Positions 11,311-20,374 of a DNA stretch of 64,000 nucleotides are shown here, piece by piece. The DNA lies in contig OU015663.1 of the NCBI GenBank assembly GCA_907165275.2, forward strand, positions 1,376,501 through 1,440,500, written 5' to 3'. A program made the translations under genes and the position numbers. The notes beneath the pieces are model-generated. The model had not been told where the DNA came from. It made no database searches and saw only the letters and a list, made by a program, of their open reading frames with translations. The stretch's first letter is position 1. The number at the start of each line of letters is the position of its first letter. Source of the stretch: Zygaena filipendulae (Eukaryota > Arthropoda > Insecta > Lepidoptera > Zygaenidae).

Positions 11311-11877
11311 AAAATATTTTTCATTACTCATACTCGGAAAGTAGGTCTGAAGTTGCCTGAGAAGCGGGTTGAAAGTAACCCTTTTCAGCCCTAGGGAGAA
11401 TCGCTTTCAACTGACAACTGTCAAATTATTAAAAAAAAACTAGGTCTATTTTCACATTTCTATTGAACCATGTTTCAACTTTCTATACAGCCAACGCGAT
11501 GTAAAATTGAAATAACGTAAAGTTTAAGTAGGTATTAATTAAAATAAAATTCACTCACTTTTTCTTAAGCTAATTCCTATTTATATTTTTTTTATTTTCT
11601 TTAATTAATACTTAATAATTAAAGAAAATATTTTTTTTAGGTCGCCACAATGTAAATAAAAAATACTGGCTGAATAGCTAGCCGGCCAAAGAAAAAGAAA
11701 TAGGTGGGAAAGTGTCAAGCGACTATCCGATCTTCACTCATTTTTTCTTTAGCTAATTCCTATTTTTATTTTGACTTTCCTTGCATTCGTAATGAAAAGC
11801 ACAGTGTTACCCTCGGGAGAAAGACTTATTTAGTTAAATAAGTTACTTTCACCCCTAGGATAACAATGTACTATTTC
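11311..11877. repeat. Interspersed repeat, fullest copy
   Basis: It opens with the CATTACTCATACTCGG end and closes with CTAGGATAACAATGTACTAT, the two ends that meet in tandem at the window start. It lacks the GC-rich hairpin module, reading ACTTATTTAGTTAAATAAGT instead. No transposase frame and no clear target duplication. Confidence 0.65.
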
Positions 11878-11921
11878 AGTTGCAGTATCTACTGTAAAAC
11901 TATAGTAGCTATATTCTCCCA

Positions 11922-11990
11922 TGACTTCGCCCGCGTAAATCTCGGAATTGCCTCGGGAATTCCGAGATAAAAAATATCTTATATGTTTAT
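11922..11990 (-). mobile_element. Helitron fragment
   Basis: Only the degenerate TTCGCCCGCG...GGGAATTCCGAGATAAAAA segment of the Lep1-type body remains. Confidence 0.5.
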
Positions 11991-12303
11991 CTAGATTAGG
12001 TATCATATTTGATTAAAAACAGTTCAGTCTTTTATGCATAACTAATTGAGTAACAAACATTCTAAGTTCAAACGTCTTCGCTTTCTTGAGATTGTTTATT
12101 AATATAAAGAAGTAAGTTAAACTGCAGTCGATTCGATCGTTAATTCAATTACACTGACACCGACTGAATAGTCTATGAGAGAAAGTCTTAAGTAAAAAAA
12201 AATTAAAACGTAGTGAGCTAGATTGGCAATCAACCCGGTGCTTGGGATTAAACTCATTTTCGGGTTAAAACCCGAGTCTAAACCCAAAAATGACAGGCAG
12301 GCG

Positions 12304-12580
12304 ACCCGATTGGCGCAATGGTCACCATGCCTGCCCGCTAATCAAGGGGTTCCGGGTTCGATTCCCGGTGGGGGTGGACTTTGTGTGATGAACACAGGGT
12401 TCCATTTTCCAGTCTGGGTGTGTATATATATATATCTATAGTATTATATATATGTAATAATATGTGTAGTATATACCACGTTTGCTTGGTTTCCACGACA
12501 CAAGCTTATAGCTTAGCGTGGGATCAAGTAGATCTGTGTGTTGTGAAGTGGATTATTATTATTATTATTATTATTATTTA
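12304..12580 (+). mobile_element. tRNA-derived SINE, copy 1
   Basis: The head starts ACCCGATTGGCGC. It has an A-box-like TGGCGCAATGG (12311-12321) and B-box GGTTCGATTCC (12355-12365), which would serve as an internal RNA polymerase III promoter. The body ends GTTGTGAAGTGGA and an (ATT)n tail. Copies lie at 23093, 40765 and, inverted, 38422. The frames reading through it are not genes. Confidence 0.9.
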
Positions 12581-12639
12581 TCTAGTTTATCCCCAAGCAC
12601 CGCATAAGTGATTATTGTCTTCGCAAATCAACAACTCTT

Positions 12640-12765
12640 TGGGTTAACAAACAGAGTGTACAATAAATACTTATAGTAACTTACTTAGCTAAATTTACCA
12701 ACTGTACCACCAAAACCATTAACCACAAGTTACTACAAGAAAAAGAAATATTGAGAAGTGGTTGT
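12640..12765 (-). repeat. Dispersed repeat shared with 47055-47185
   Basis: ACCACCAAAACCATTAACCA and its surroundings recur in inverted orientation near 47095-47135, with similarity over roughly 120 bp. It is not assigned to a known family. Confidence 0.55.
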
Positions 12766-13190
12766 GCGGGCTGTTCACTGTGTACCGACTTCCGAGTTAT
12801 AAAAATTCCACCTCCACCTCCATAGTGATTCGTTAGCGAACGGTATGTGGTGCAGCATTTTCCCCATATAGAGAAAAATGTATGGGGCAAGAAACGCTCA
12901 CGGTTCATAAATTTCGTGTAGGAGCACATATTCCTATAATACCAATGAACAAAAACGGGAAGCGCGTGCGTGTATTTTCGAATATGTTCGAAAAATGATA
13001 CCAAAAATTAAGCAAAAAAAATTACCCTCTTAAATTTTCCGGTAGGTATCTATTTATTTATAATATTAGGTATAATATTATTAGGTATCTAGTACATTAC
13101 GATTGGCACTTTGGCAGACTTTACTTTCGGGAGGCCATAACCAATTGAGTGTATAATATAAACTAGATCTCAATTTATCTATATAGGTAA

Positions 13191-13482
13191 CTAGCTGTGG
13201 CCCGCGGTTTCACACGCGTGAGTTGCGGAATTCCCGCAGAAACTCCAAAGTAGCCTAATGTATTCGTTATTTAGCAGTGAAAGTCCCGTCAATATCGGTC
13301 CAACCGTTTCAGAGATTCACCCGCGTGAGTTTCCGAATTCCCGCAGGAACTCCAAACTTCTTTTATATAAACCTTGTCCAGACAGTAACGAACACAAAAA
13401 AAAACAATTATCCAATTTGGTGCAGTCGTTTGGAAGTTATGCGCTTAGCAACACATTTGGCGATTCATTTTTACTATATAAA
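13191..13482 (-). mobile_element. Lep1-type Helitron, left of a head-to-head pair
   Basis: CTAG at 13191, then two hairpin/GGAATTCCCGCAG blocks. Its twin is 31465-31769. The 5' TATAGA end is mutated (TATAAA), and it faces the next copy. Confidence 0.75.
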
Positions 13483-13487
13483 TTATG

Positions 13488-13719
13488 AATATAAAAATCT
13501 CGTGTCACAGTGATTGTTATCGAACTCTTCCAAAACGCCTTGACCGATTTTAATGAAATATTTTGTGTATATTTGGTAGATCCGATCGTAGGCTATTTTT
13601 TATACCCCTAGGCAATAATGGTTTCCCTCTCCGGTTTCTTTTTTTTGGACAAAATATTACTTTGGAGTTTCTGCAGAAATTCCGGAACTCGCGCGAGTGA
13701 AACCGCGGGGTACAGCCAG
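13488..13719 (+). mobile_element. Lep1-type Helitron, right of a head-to-head pair
   Basis: It ends in GAGTGAAACCGCGG followed by CAGCCAG, a mutated CTAG, then T. The body includes GGAGTTTCTGCAGAAATTCC. The 5' end lies against the copy to its left. Confidence 0.65.
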
Positions 13720-13834
13720 TATTATAAATGTAGAGAATTGTTTTGTTTTTTTTTTTTTCAGTGGCTCTATAAAGTTTCCAAGATAGTAATGCATTAGCTT
13801 TTATAATGATAACACCGATGAGTAGATACTACTT

Positions 13835-14065
13835 GGACATAGATAAGCAATAGTGTGTTAACCCACATTGGAGAAATTTTGACTAAATCGTGTTTTAAAA
13901 TCATAGCGCCATTTTGTTTCAACATTTTTTTATGTTTAACATTTTGTTGGTATTTAAACAATGTAATAAAATAAACACATAATTATAAAACGTTTTATAA
14001 CGCTCAATAAAGCGTTCTGAATCACTTAACATTGTGTGTTAACATGTTATTGCTTATCTGCGTCC
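13835..14065. mobile_element. GGAC-TIR MITE, copy c
   Basis: 231 bp, flanked by ACTT at 13831-13834 and 14066-14069. The arms match those of copy b, and the interior carries small deletions. Non-coding. Confidence 0.9.
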
Positions 14066-14604
14066 ACTTAATATTTAACAACATATTTATTTATGTGTAT
14101 TGTAGCTGCACTGTCCATCTGAACAATTACTGGGCGCTGAAAATAAAAACGGGCTGCCATTTTTTTCCCCCTCGCAACTAATTTGCTGTGGGAATAGTTG
14201 TCGAGAGTTACCCAAGGTGAAAGCTTAATCTTAGGTGGGTGTTAGACCTTGAAGCTCAGTAAACCGTTCTCGCTTCAACCGTGGAAAGCTCAAAGCTCCC
14301 ACAATGCCCCATAAAGAACACCACTTGAGAATTGAACGGCCGAGCTCTTTGTTATCTGGTCATGTTTACCAATATTATCTGCTTCTTATTACGATCGCGT
14401 TTCAGCCGGCCTTTTTTTTTCTGACGCAGGTAAGTTGGTGAACGGCTGAAGAAAAAAATTTAATAAGAAATCCAGTTAGGAAACTTCGACTAATCTTGAT
14501 CAATCGATATACTACGATAAGCACCTCGCCTTGGCAAAAGATGAGGTCACTAAAAATAAGTCAATGCTGTTGTTAGCGTCATCCTTCATAGAGTTATAAC
14601 ACAA
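14066..14604. other. No gene seen
   Basis: Spacer with no coding frame or repeat recognised. Confidence 0.45.
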
Positions 14605-14976
14605 CAATGGGCATGTTGACTAATTTTTTTTTAGTCCGTCTTGTAGATTATTAAAAAATATTGGACACGTATTTTTTCTTTTTTTACGTCAATCGACACG
14701 TCACGTATTTTTTCTTTTTTTACGTAATCAAAAAATAACGGCGATATATTGAGTTGAAATTTCGCGTGACGTCACTATTCTGACAGTTTTTATGGCGGTT
14801 TTAGCGGTTAGTGACGTCACGACCCCCTCACCCTAAACTTTAATGCGCTTTATCTCTGTATATTTTAATTTATTTGAAAAAGACTAAAATACGTGTCTAT
14901 TGTTTTTTTTTATAACAACTAACTACTAAAGACTATAATTAGAATTTTGATTTTCAAAAGTAGTCCACATCCCCAT
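14605..14976 (+). mobile_element. CRE-bearing MITE, copy B (longest)
   Basis: 372 bp with AATGGGCATGTTGACTA and AATGGGGATGTGGACTA inverted ends. The middle holds two GTGACGTCAC palindromes about 50 bp apart around TATGGCGGTTTTAGCGG. A segment near 14686-14720 is duplicated. No target duplication could be fixed. Confidence 0.8.
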
Positions 14977-16509
14977 TAAAACTGTAGAGTGGTAGTTTAA
15001 TTACAAATTCCGTTTACAAATGAAGCATAAAACCAAAGACACTATAGGTAAGAGCAAAACTATATTATAATCTACGTACGTACCTACTCGGTCTGTGATT
15101 TGAAATACCTCGCTGTTTTTCTGACAAAAATTACAATAGACATTATTTTAGTTATTCATCTGAGACATTATTGTAATTTTTTTCGATGCATCTTCGTCAG
15201 AAGCTATCGTATTTGAACTAAAATGGAAAAACAGTTGAGTATTATTATTTTATCCACTGATACCTACAATTAATATTTTTGAGAAATAAAAAAAAAAAAA
15301 AATTACGGAAATTCATACCGAAACAAAGCTTAACTACCGATGAAAATAAATTTGTATACTGTTATTTATTTTCCTCACACAATTTCGACACAATAGGGTA
15401 CTTGTATGATTTTTTTTCAGTCAATTTTAAAGATATATAGCCTACTTAAACAAAGAAAGAAAAAGAAAAAAATATATGCATAAATTAATTTTCAAAGTTC
15501 CTACTTTAGACCTTACCGCCGAAAGACGTCACTTGTTCAAATTTACGCCTTATTAATCTGTGATAGAAATGTCACTGTTGTATTGACAGAGTCATGTGAC
15601 AGACAGATAACTTCAATATCCAAAAGCGAAATTAAGGTTGAACTGTGTCGATTTACTTCCAAAAGTTCCAGTAAAGCATCGAAATGCATCTTAACGATGT
15701 ATTTTAAAGTAAAAAACTTCAGAAAATGGAAAATATGCGTTGACTGTATGCACTTAGTTTCTTTTGCCTTCTATGAAAGAGATAAATGTTTCCTAAAAAA
15801 ATAAAAGTGACATCATGTGTCAAGCTTGGCTGTGATTGGTGTTTTGTTGCAACGTTCCGTTTCACAAAATTAAAAGTTGAATATTTTGGAAACTATTGAA
15901 AATATTTTAGTAAATCTTTCACGATAACGCTTTTCTAAGGCTCTATTTTTGAAATATTGACACAATTTCTTATTATAAATTTCATGCAAGTACCCTATTA
16001 TTTACGAGTTGGTATTTGAACCGCCACATAATATTCCTTTTTTTACCACCACACTCCCGCATCTGTGAAATCTACAAAATTGTAGGTAGGTATTCGTTTT
16101 TTCTTTTCTCATTAATTGCCAATCTAATAATAATTATTATTCCCATAGGAATAAGTTCCGTTCATTAAGTCTTCGTTGTCAGTAACAACTGATATTAAAA
16201 CAAGAATCTAATTAAATTAGCAAGCCTGTTGAACACATTCAATCAACTTGTAGTAGGTAATCTTATTTCATTAGGAAGTCAGCCAAACTCCTCCTGCTCC
16301 AGACTCGTCCGAAAAATGTGTCCGCCTTACAGGCATTACATGAACTCGGATGCTAACGTAGCGCGTCGTAATCATGGTGGAAGAAATATTTGTCATGTTT
16401 TCTATTAGTCTTTCCTTATTTCAGGGAATTCTAGCATTATGTCATGGCAAAACTGTTATTTAGTCGGTACCCTTATTCCCATTTGATAAATTAAAGTAGT
16501 GTACGCCCA
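14977..16509. other. No gene seen
   Basis: AT-rich. The 73-codon frame at 15583-15804 has no recognisable domain or splice context and is not called. Confidence 0.45.
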
Positions 16510-16840
16510 CAATTGGCTACTTGACAAAAATTTTTTTTTTGTCCGTCGTGTAGATTAGTAAAAAATATTGGACACGTATTTTTTCTTTTTTTACGTACTC
16601 AAAAATAACAGAGATACATTGAGTTGAAATTTCGCGTGACGTCACAATTCAATGCGGTTTGTATGGCGCTTATAATGAATATTGACGTCACGAGCCCCCC
16701 ACCCTAAACTTTAATGCGCTTTATCTATGTTCATTTTCATTAAATTGAAAAAGCAAAAAATACGTGTCTATTATTTTTTTATTTTCTAACTGACGGACTA
16801 ATTAGAATTTTGATATTCAAACCTTGGAGAATACCCAATT
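16510..16840 (+). mobile_element. CRE-bearing MITE, copy C (AATTGG subfamily)
   Basis: It shares the core with copy B but has different tips: AATTGGCTACTTGAC and, inverted, AATTGGGTATTCTCC. Two TGACGTCA octamers are present. The 3' tip also occurs at 35783-35796. Confidence 0.7.
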
Positions 16841-17052
16841 GTTGGTGGGGTTGTGGGTATAAATACTAGTGTCAGCACAGAAGAGCAGCAGAGAAGGCTT
16901 CGAGAGAAGAGCTTCATTCTAGTTACTCTGCTCGACTTAAGTGGTCGTAATAAGTGTTCTATTTCTATTGTAAATATAGTATATGTGCGGTTGTAATAAC
17001 TATAATAGTGAGAATAAAAGTATAGTTAACTAGAGGACCTCTTTTCTTTACA
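16840..17052 (+). mobile_element. Possible solo LTR
   Basis: The segment opens TGTTGG and closes TTTACA. It contains TATAAATA at 16858-16865 and AATAAA at 17013-17018, the order expected in an LTR. No flanking duplication was found, and no second copy exists in the window. It could instead be a cellular promoter fragment. Confidence 0.35.
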
Positions 17053-17061
17053 TATTGTATA

Positions 17062-17260
17062 CTAGCTGTTCCCCGCGGTTTCGCCCGCGGTAATTTTGGA
17101 GTTCCCGCGGAAATTCCGGGATAAAAAGTACCCTATGTCCTTCTCTGTACCCCTGATAACGTGCATGGCAAATTTCATCCAAATCCGTTCGGCCGTTTTT
17201 GCGTGATTGAGTAACAAACATCCAAACATCCACACTTTCACATTTATAATATAAGTAGGA
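17062..17260 (-). mobile_element. Lep1-type Helitron, full length (199 bp)
   Basis: A[CTAGCTGTTCCCCGCGG...ATAAGTAGGA]T with an intact body. It is among the best copies for reading both ends. Confidence 0.9.
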
Positions 17261-17264
17261 TTAA

Positions 17265-17380
17265 ACTACCTGTTCCCTGCGGTTTCACCCGCGATAATTA
17301 CCGAGTTTCTGCGGGAATTTCGAGATAAAAATATGTCCTTTTCTATACCTTTGGCAATGAGTATACATACAGTATACACC
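17265..17380 (-). mobile_element. Helitron fragment
   Basis: It has the hairpin CTGCGGTTTCACCCGCG and GGGAATTTCGAGATAAAAAT but lacks the 5' end. Confidence 0.6.
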
Positions 17381-17402
17381 ATGGATAGTTGAATATGTTA
17401 CA

Positions 17403-17590
17403 CTAGCTATGCCCGCGGTTTCATTCCGGCATAAAAAGTCACCCTATATCACTCAGGATCACTGTAGTTTCCTATAAGAGAAAGAATTTTCAAAATCGGC
17501 TCAGTTGATCCAGCGATTACCCCCTACAACGTCACAAACTCACCAATTCACAAACTCTGAAACTTTAGCTTTTCATAACAATAGTATAGA
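17403..17590 (-). mobile_element. Lep1-type Helitron with deleted 3' hairpin part
   Basis: CTAG at 17403 and TAGTATAGA at 17582-17590. It reads CCGCGGTTTCATTCCGGC, so the region between hairpin and GGAATTCC is collapsed, as in 25947-26130. Confidence 0.75.
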
Positions 17591-18200
17591 TTCGGCGACC
17601 CCGCTGAAATGAAGCGTCGATCGTATCTTTTTCTAACTCTCCTTACAAACTGATTTTTGAGACACTTACATATCAGGCGACTCTACCAGATTGGTGACAC
17701 AGCAGGTTAATTCCGACTAGTGCCACCAGTATGGTCCGATGATCGAACTGTTAAGCGATAAGCTTTGAATACTACATACCAAACCCACTACTATATTAAA
17801 ATAATGACAAACTTGTATTTGATGAGCCCATCCCGAGATGTCCCCGATGGGTTTAGACAAAGACATTATAAGAGAATAGACGAACAATACAAAATTTTAC
17901 TATGCAATCCACGTCAACTAATTTTTGCGGGGGGAATGATCAAAATAAAAACCAATCACATCGTTGCGACGCAATCAAACACCAGTCACCACAATAGTTA
18001 TTTGTGCAACAAGAGAGCAATGTCATTTGTTGCTGCGAGTGCTGATTTTGAATCCTGAGCAAGCGAAGGATTCAATGATTGAATCCTGAGTGTGGCGAAG
18101 GATTCAAAGACACGAGATGCAAAAAACTTTGCTCTCGTGTAACACACATAACTTTTTACTTCAGCAGCGAGAACACTTTAGGAGATAATAGATAGTTATT
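17591..18200. other. Mostly unassigned; short direct repeat near 18043-18105
   Basis: TTGAATCCTGAG followed by GCGAAGGATTCAA occurs twice in close succession. Otherwise nothing was recognised; the frame at 17765-18058 is not convincing. Confidence 0.35.
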
Positions 18201-18218
18201 TACAGGTTAAATATCAGT

Positions 18219-18224
18219 TTTATT
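18219..18224 (-). terminator. AATAAA polyadenylation signal
   Basis: AATAAA on the minus strand lies about 60 bases after the stop codon at 18285, a normal position for the mRNA end of that exon. Confidence 0.45.
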
Positions 18225-18284
18225 TGCAGTAAATACTTATTTTCGTTTAAATACAACAATAAGTTAAAAATTCAATAAATTACA

Positions 18285-18490
18285 TTAAAAGACATAATTT
18301 TCTTTTTGCAAAATTTCTTTAGTTAGTACAAATTTCCGAACTTGTTTGTCTTTGAGGTCGAATTCAAAATCGGAACCTCGAAAGGGCTGGTCTTTGTCTC
18401 TCTCTCTTTCTAATGGGGGGAAAGAATATAGAGTGTAAATGTTTCGAATTGTATGATTAATCCAAGGCTGAATAAGATATTCGTGGTTTT
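18285..18490 (-). CDS. Probable 3'-terminal coding exon, unknown protein
   Basis: On the minus strand an acceptor (TTTTTGTTTTCAG, ending at 18491) is followed by two bases and 67 codons to a TAA at 18285, with AATAAA downstream. The peptide is hydrophilic and charged, with blocks such as LERERDKDQPFRGSDFEF and KQVRKFVLTKEILQKE. It reads as a coherent C-terminal tail and not random translation. No domain is recognised. No upstream exon was found on this strand before the Helitron at 18649, so earlier exons may be distant, or this may be a relic of a mobile-element gene. Confidence 0.4.
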
Positions 18491-18648
18491 CTGAAAACAA
18501 AAATTAAAAAGCTACTTTGTCTCACTCAGTGAGCAAAATCGCATTTTGCTCACTGATTTCAGACAGCAAAACCTACATGTTTGAGCTACTGAAGTGAAAA
18601 GTACATTTCAAATAGCCAATCACATCGCTTTCCGTCAAGTGGTATATA

Positions 18649-18887
18649 TCCTACTAATATTATAAACGCGAAAGTTTGTAAGAATGTATGGATGGATGAA
18701 TAGATGGATGAATGGATGGATGGATGGATGTTTGTTACTCTTTCACACAAAAACTACTGGATGGATTTAAATTCAACTTTACAATAATATAGCTTATACA
18801 TCAGATTAACACATAGGGTACTTTTTATCGTGGAATTCCCGCGGGCACTCTGAAATTAACGCGGGTAAAACCGCAGGGCACAACTAG
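18649..18887 (+). mobile_element. Lep1-type Helitron, full length (239 bp)
   Basis: A[TCCTACTAATATTATAAA...CAACTAG]T. An expanded GGAT microsatellite lies inside at about 18680-18730. Confidence 0.9.
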
Positions 18888-19245
18888 TAGACAATATAGT
18901 CTCTGTTAGCCAACGGCATTTTGTTGGCATGAGATCATTTAACCGCTGCGTGGTTCAAGGGGAAAGCTTAGCGGCCGAGCGTATTGTCAATCTATTCTAT
19001 TTCAGTATCTTTGGGTTTAGACTTTAAATAGGTACCACAAGTTGTGATTGAGCTGTCAGATGTAACAGGTATTGGGAACAGTGATAAATCACAGCGACGG
19101 CGAGACACATTCGAGAATCCACCCGAGTCTCTTCGGTGTGATTTGTGAAGTACTTTCGGCACCGGATGAGTTTGGGAATGGCTCGTTTTGTCACTGCAAA
19201 GCTTCGCTCGCTTGGTGTTGAATGTACACATATGTATATAATTAA
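18888..19245. other. Unassigned; weak coding-like frame
   Basis: The minus frame 18992-19231 reads as a plausible tail (VPKVLHKSHRRDSGGF), but it has no acceptor, start or homology I can support. It is left uncalled. Confidence 0.25.
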
Positions 19246-19435
19246 CTAGCCGATGTTACACTAGCGTTAGTTTCGGAGTTCCCGTGGCAATTCCGGGATA
19301 AAAAATAACATAATCATATCAGGAGCACTAACTTCCGATGAGTGGAAGAATTTTTTAAATTGATTTTTTAATTTTGAGTTCACCCATTACAAATAAACAA
19401 ACAAAAATACCAAATATATATATAAAATGTATATA
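19246..19435 (-). mobile_element. Lep1-type Helitron, decayed
   Basis: CTAG at 19246, hairpin eroded, GGAGTTCCCGTGGCAATTCC body present; the 5' end is unclear. Confidence 0.65.
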
Positions 19436-19445
19436 TTTCATAGTA

Positions 19446-19839
19446 CACAAGGTGTTACGGAAAGGTGTAGTCATATTTGAAGATTGTGATCTGACAATCT
19501 TACACAGTAATTTGACCGTGGTGTTTAGCTCTTAAACCTTATTTCAAAATTTCATGACCAAAATAAAAAAATATTTTTATCGACCACTTCCGCAACATAA
19601 TACACATGTCACCTCACTAGGTACTAGGTAGGTCATAAACTGGCTACAGGTGACGGGTTTTAGATCATATGATGCAATTTATCACCGTTGGGGTGCAGAG
19701 ATAAGTTATTAACAGCAAACCAAGCAAATTTTAGGAAAGTTTATTTCATGGTACCGGTTCAGTTAGTAGTGTCAAATCATTGCAGACGATAACGTGAATA
19801 CGATCGTCAAATATGACTACACCTTTCTGTAACATCCTG
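19446..19839. mobile_element. TA-flanked MITE, 394 bp, long inverted termini
   Basis: Termini CACAAGGTGTTACGGAAAGG and, inverted, CAGGATGTTACAGAAAGG continue as near-perfect arms of about 34 bp through GTGTAGTCATATTT. TA flanks both ends (19444-19445 and 19840-19841), pointing to a Tc1/mariner-type relative. Non-coding. Confidence 0.85.
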
Positions 19840-20127
19840 TAGATATAGCTAGAGAATCGCATTCAGCGCACGCAGAGTTATGGAGTTGTAGGACGTAGGA
19901 TTTATAGGGGTTGTAATAAAAGCAATACATTTTACCATATTCTAAATGATGTCAGAGAGGTTGTATTTGTCAAAGAAACAGACAAAAGATATATTATGTA
20001 TTACAACAGATAATAAATCTTAATTAATGAATTCGCCCTTGACTGTACCTACCTACTTTCATCGTTAATACAGATGCTTCTTAAACAACGTTAGGCTGAG
20101 AATGTTTATACAGAGTTGTTATCGTGG

Positions 20128-20196
20128 GACTAGTGGTTAGCTAACCTCACTCAGCCAAGGGGCCGTGGGTTTGATTCCCGTGTCATGGTAAACATT
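20128..20196 (+). repeat. tRNA-like SINE head fragment
   Basis: TAGTGGTTAGC and GGGTTTGATTCCC resemble A and B boxes at tRNA spacing. There is no acceptor-stem pairing, so this is a SINE head and not a tRNA gene. Confidence 0.4.
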
Positions 20197-20206
20197 TAGG
20201 TTTTTA

Positions 20207-20374
20207 CTTGCTGTGACCCGCGGTAAAATTGGAGTTCCCGCGAGAATTCCGGGATAAAAATTACCCTATGTGTTAATATGATGTATAAGCTATATTATTG
20301 TAAAGTTTCATTTAAATCCATTCAGTAGTCTTTGCGTGAAAGAGTAACAAACATCCATCCATCCATCCATCCAT
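20207..20374 (-). mobile_element. Lep1-type Helitron, 3' part (split by LINE)
   Basis: CTTG replaces CTAG at 20207. The body continues to a (CATC)n run, where the LINE begins. The missing 5' part resumes at 22656. Confidence 0.8.

Noticed and set aside
12304..12375. tRNA gene suggested by A and B boxes
   Set aside because: It recurs with the same non-tRNA body and (ATT)n tail at other sites and has no proper cloverleaf stems, so it is a SINE head.
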